From positions 1 through 64,000 of the forward strand of contig JAFAFP010000172.1 of the NCBI GenBank assembly GCA_023423415.1: DNA of 64,000 nt, given 5' to 3'. A program made the translations under genes and the position numbers. How positions within the stretch are numbered: the stretch's first letter is position 1; each line of letters starts with the position of its first letter. This document shows, one piece after another, positions 62,079 to 64,000 of this stretch. Source of the stretch: Pseudomonadota bacterium. Lineage in GTDB: Bacteria; Pseudomonadota; Alphaproteobacteria; Rhizobiales; Xanthobacteraceae. Under the pieces are notes generated by a model, which ran no database searches, had not been told where the DNA came from, and saw only the letters and a program-made list of their open reading frames with translations.

Positions 62079-64000
62079 ATGTCCCGCGCACAACATGATC
62101 GCATGGCCAACGCAATCCGTGTGCTGGCGATGGACGCCGTGGAACAGGCCAAATCGGGCCATCCCGGCCTGCCGATGGGTGCGGCCGATATTGCGACGGT
62201 GCTGTTTACGCAGTTCCTGAAATTCGATCCGTCCGACCCGAAGTGGCCGGACCGCGACCGCTTCGTTCTGTCGGCCGGTCACGGCTCGATGCTGATTTAT
62301 GCGTTGCTGCATCTGACCGGCTACAAGTCGATGACGATCGAGGAACTGAAAAATTTCCGCAAGCTCAACTCGAAAACGCCCGGACACCCGGAAAATTTCA
62401 TCACCGAGGGCGTCGAGACCACAACCGGTCCGCTCGGCCAGGGTATCGCCAATGCGGTGGGCATGGCGATTGCGGAACGGCACCTCGCCGCGACCTTCGG
62501 CGACGTCGTCGATCACCGCACCTACGTGCTGTGTTCCGACGGCGATCTGATGGAGGGCATCAGCCAGGAAGCCATCGCGCTCGCCGGTCATCTCAAGCTC
62601 AATCGCCTGATCGTCCTGTTCGACGACAACGGCATTACCATCGACGGTAAATTGTCGCTGTCGGACTCGGTCGATCAGGTGAAGCGCTTCGAATCCGCCG
62701 GCTGGATCGCCGAGCGCATCGACGGCCACGACCCGGAAGCGATCGCCGCTGCGCTGAAGAAGGCGCAGAACGCCGACCGCCCGACGATGATCGCCTGCAA
62801 GACCACCATCGGCTATGGCGCGCCGAACAAGGCCGGCAGCGAGAAGTCGCACGGCTCGCCGCTTGGCGCCGACGAGATCGCCGGCACACGCAAGGCGCTC
62901 GGCTGGGATCACGCGCCGTTCCACATCCCGGACGATATCCGCAAACTGTGGCTCTCGGCCGGCATGCGCTCGCAGGACGCACGCAACGCCTGGGAGAAGA
63001 AGCTCGCCGCGCTGACACCTGAGGTAAAGGCGGAGTTCGAACGTCGCCTCTCGGGCGCACTTCCTGCTGCCCTCACCGAGGCGGTGAAGAGCGTGAAGGA
63101 AACGCTCGACAAGGCGCCGAAGGACGTCGCCACGCGCTCGTCATCCGAATTCGCGCTGGAAAGCCTGTGCGCCGCGGTGCCGGAAATGATCGGCGGCTCG
63201 GCCGATCTCACCGGCTCCAACAACACGCGCACGAAATCGATGAAGGCGATCAACGCGCAGGATTTCTCGGGTCGTTTCATCAATTACGGCATCCGCGAAC
63301 ACGGCATGGCCGCAGCCATGAACGGTATGACGCTGCATGGCGGCATCATTCCTTATTCCGGTACGTTTCTCGTCTTCTCCGATTACTGCCGCCCATCGAT
63401 CCGTCTCGCCGCATTGATGGGCGAGCGCGTCATTCACGTGATGACGCACGACTCGATCGGCCTTGGTGAAGACGGCCCGACACATCAGCCGGTCGAACAT
63501 CTCGCCGCTCTGCGCGCGATCCCGAACCTCAACGTATTCCGCCCCTGCGACGCGGTGGAAGCGATCGAGTGCTGGGAGCTGGCGCTGCGGTCGAAGGACA
63601 CGCCGAGCGTGCTCGCGCTGACGCGCCAGAACCTGCCGCAATTGCGCAAGCGCTACACGGCGGAAAACCTCTGCGCCGCCGGTGCCTATGAGATCATGGG
63701 CGTCGATGGCGACAACGTGGATGTGTCGATCTTCGCCACCGGCTCCGAAGTCGCGATCGCCGTCGAGGCCGCGCAGTTGCTGAACCGTCAGGGCAAGCCG
63801 GCGCGTGTCGTCTCGATCCCCTGTTTTGAGCTGTTTTTGAGCCTCCCGGCCAAGCAGCGCCACGCCATCATCGGCGGCGCCGAGGTCAATGTCGGCGTCG
63901 AAGCCGGCGTGCGTCAGGGCTGGGACGAAATCATCGGCTCGAATGGTGTTTTCGTGGGTATGACCGGCTTCGGCGCCAGCGCACCCTACAAGGACCTGTA
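62079..64000 (+). CDS. tkt: Transketolase (3' end outside the window)
   Basis: First 640 codons of a TPP-dependent transketolase, usual length about 660, so the last twenty residues or so are missing. It transfers two-carbon units in the pentose phosphate or Calvin-Benson pathways. The TPP half shows KSGHPGLPMG, SAGHGS and DGDLMEGISQE with the later DNGITIDG; the C-terminal pyrimidine-binding part shows GIREHGMAAAMNG and THDSIGLGEDGPTHQ. The ATG at 62079 is followed by MSRAQHDRMANAIRV. The 241-nt divergent gap to DUF4164 holds its promoter; none is assigned. Confidence 0.95.
   Translation, partial: MSRAQHDRMANAIRVLAMDAVEQAKSGHPGLPMGAADIATVLFTQFLKFDPSDPKWPDRDRFVLSAGHGSMLIYALLHLTGYKSMTIEELKNFRKLNSKTPGHPENFITEGVETTTGPLGQGIANAVGMAIAERHLAATFGDVVDHRTYVLCSDGDLMEGISQEAIALAGHLKLNRLIVLFDDNGITIDGKLSLSDSVDQVKRFESAGWIAERIDGHDPEAIAAALKKAQNADRPTMIACKTTIGYGAPNKAGSEKSHGSPLGADEIAGTRKALGWDHAPFHIPDDIRKLWLSAGMRSQDARNAWEKKLAALTPEVKAEFERRLSGALPAALTEAVKSVKETLDKAPKDVATRSSSEFALESLCAAVPEMIGGSADLTGSNNTRTKSMKAINAQDFSGRFINYGIREHGMAAAMNGMTLHGGIIPYSGTFLVFSDYCRPSIRLAALMGERVIHVMTHDSIGLGEDGPTHQPVEHLAALRAIPNLNVFRPCDAVEAIECWELALRSKDTPSVLALTRQNLPQLRKRYTAENLCAAGAYEIMGVDGDNVDVSIFATGSEVAIAVEAAQLLNRQGKPARVVSIPCFELFLSLPAKQRHAIIGGAEVNVGVEAGVRQGWDEIIGSNGVFVGMTGFGASAPYKDL

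Overview
This GC-rich 64 kb window looks like chromosomal DNA of an alphaproteobacterium in the Hyphomicrobiales (Rhizobiales), most likely a Bradyrhizobium/Rhodopseudomonas/Xanthobacteraceae relative. The evidence is the gene order yebC-ruvC-ruvA-ruvB-ybgC-tolQRAB-pal-cpoB-tilS-ftsH, the block fau-6S RNA-zapA-DUF4164-tkt, the wording of several housekeeping proteins, and dispersed palindromic repeats of the kind common in these genomes. This placement is inferred from sequence memory, not from a search. No prophage, insertion sequence, CRISPR array, tRNA or rRNA was seen.

Left part (1-32,876) is metabolic and accessory. It holds acetoacetyl-CoA synthetase, an AsmA-family protein, an aldoxime dehydratase-nitrilase operon with a divergent AraC regulator, a polyamine-type ABC transporter (potGHI-like, no binding protein), glpK-glpD, a glutamine-amidotransferase/SDR pair, two tandem exported SAM methyltransferase-like proteins, a TetR with its own palindromic operator, an acetolactate-synthase-like TPP enzyme with a NIPSNAP protein, a kinase/P-loop fusion, azlCD, an MFS exporter and a secreted protein with an internal duplication. 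It continues with a tight three-gene operon (predicted PD-(D/E)xK nuclease, ParA-type ATPase, small basic protein), a Tat-exported amidohydrolase, a chemoreceptor, a conserved protein of unknown function and NnrS.

Middle part (32,980-57,016, nearly all minus strand) is the conserved core: ftsH, tilS, cpoB, pal-tolBARQ, ybgC, ruvB, ruvA, ruvC and yebC. The core is repeatedly interrupted by an RND efflux pump, a TetR/DUF2852 pair with a near-perfect operator, a ParDE-type toxin-antitoxin pair, a NUDIX gene, a cytidine-deaminase-like gene, an alpha/beta hydrolase, two TauE/SafE paralogues and benE.

Right part (57,217-64,000) has a Tat-exported metallo-beta-lactamase-fold protein, a sulfotransferase, a YmdB-type phosphoesterase, 5-formyl-THF cyclo-ligase, a 6S RNA, zapA, a DUF4164 protein and a transketolase cut by the window end.

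The strongest candidate for an undescribed system is the overlapping nuclease/ParA/basic-protein operon at 25,129-27,263. The tandem exported methyltransferases and the repeat-derived N-terminus of tilS also deserve a second look.
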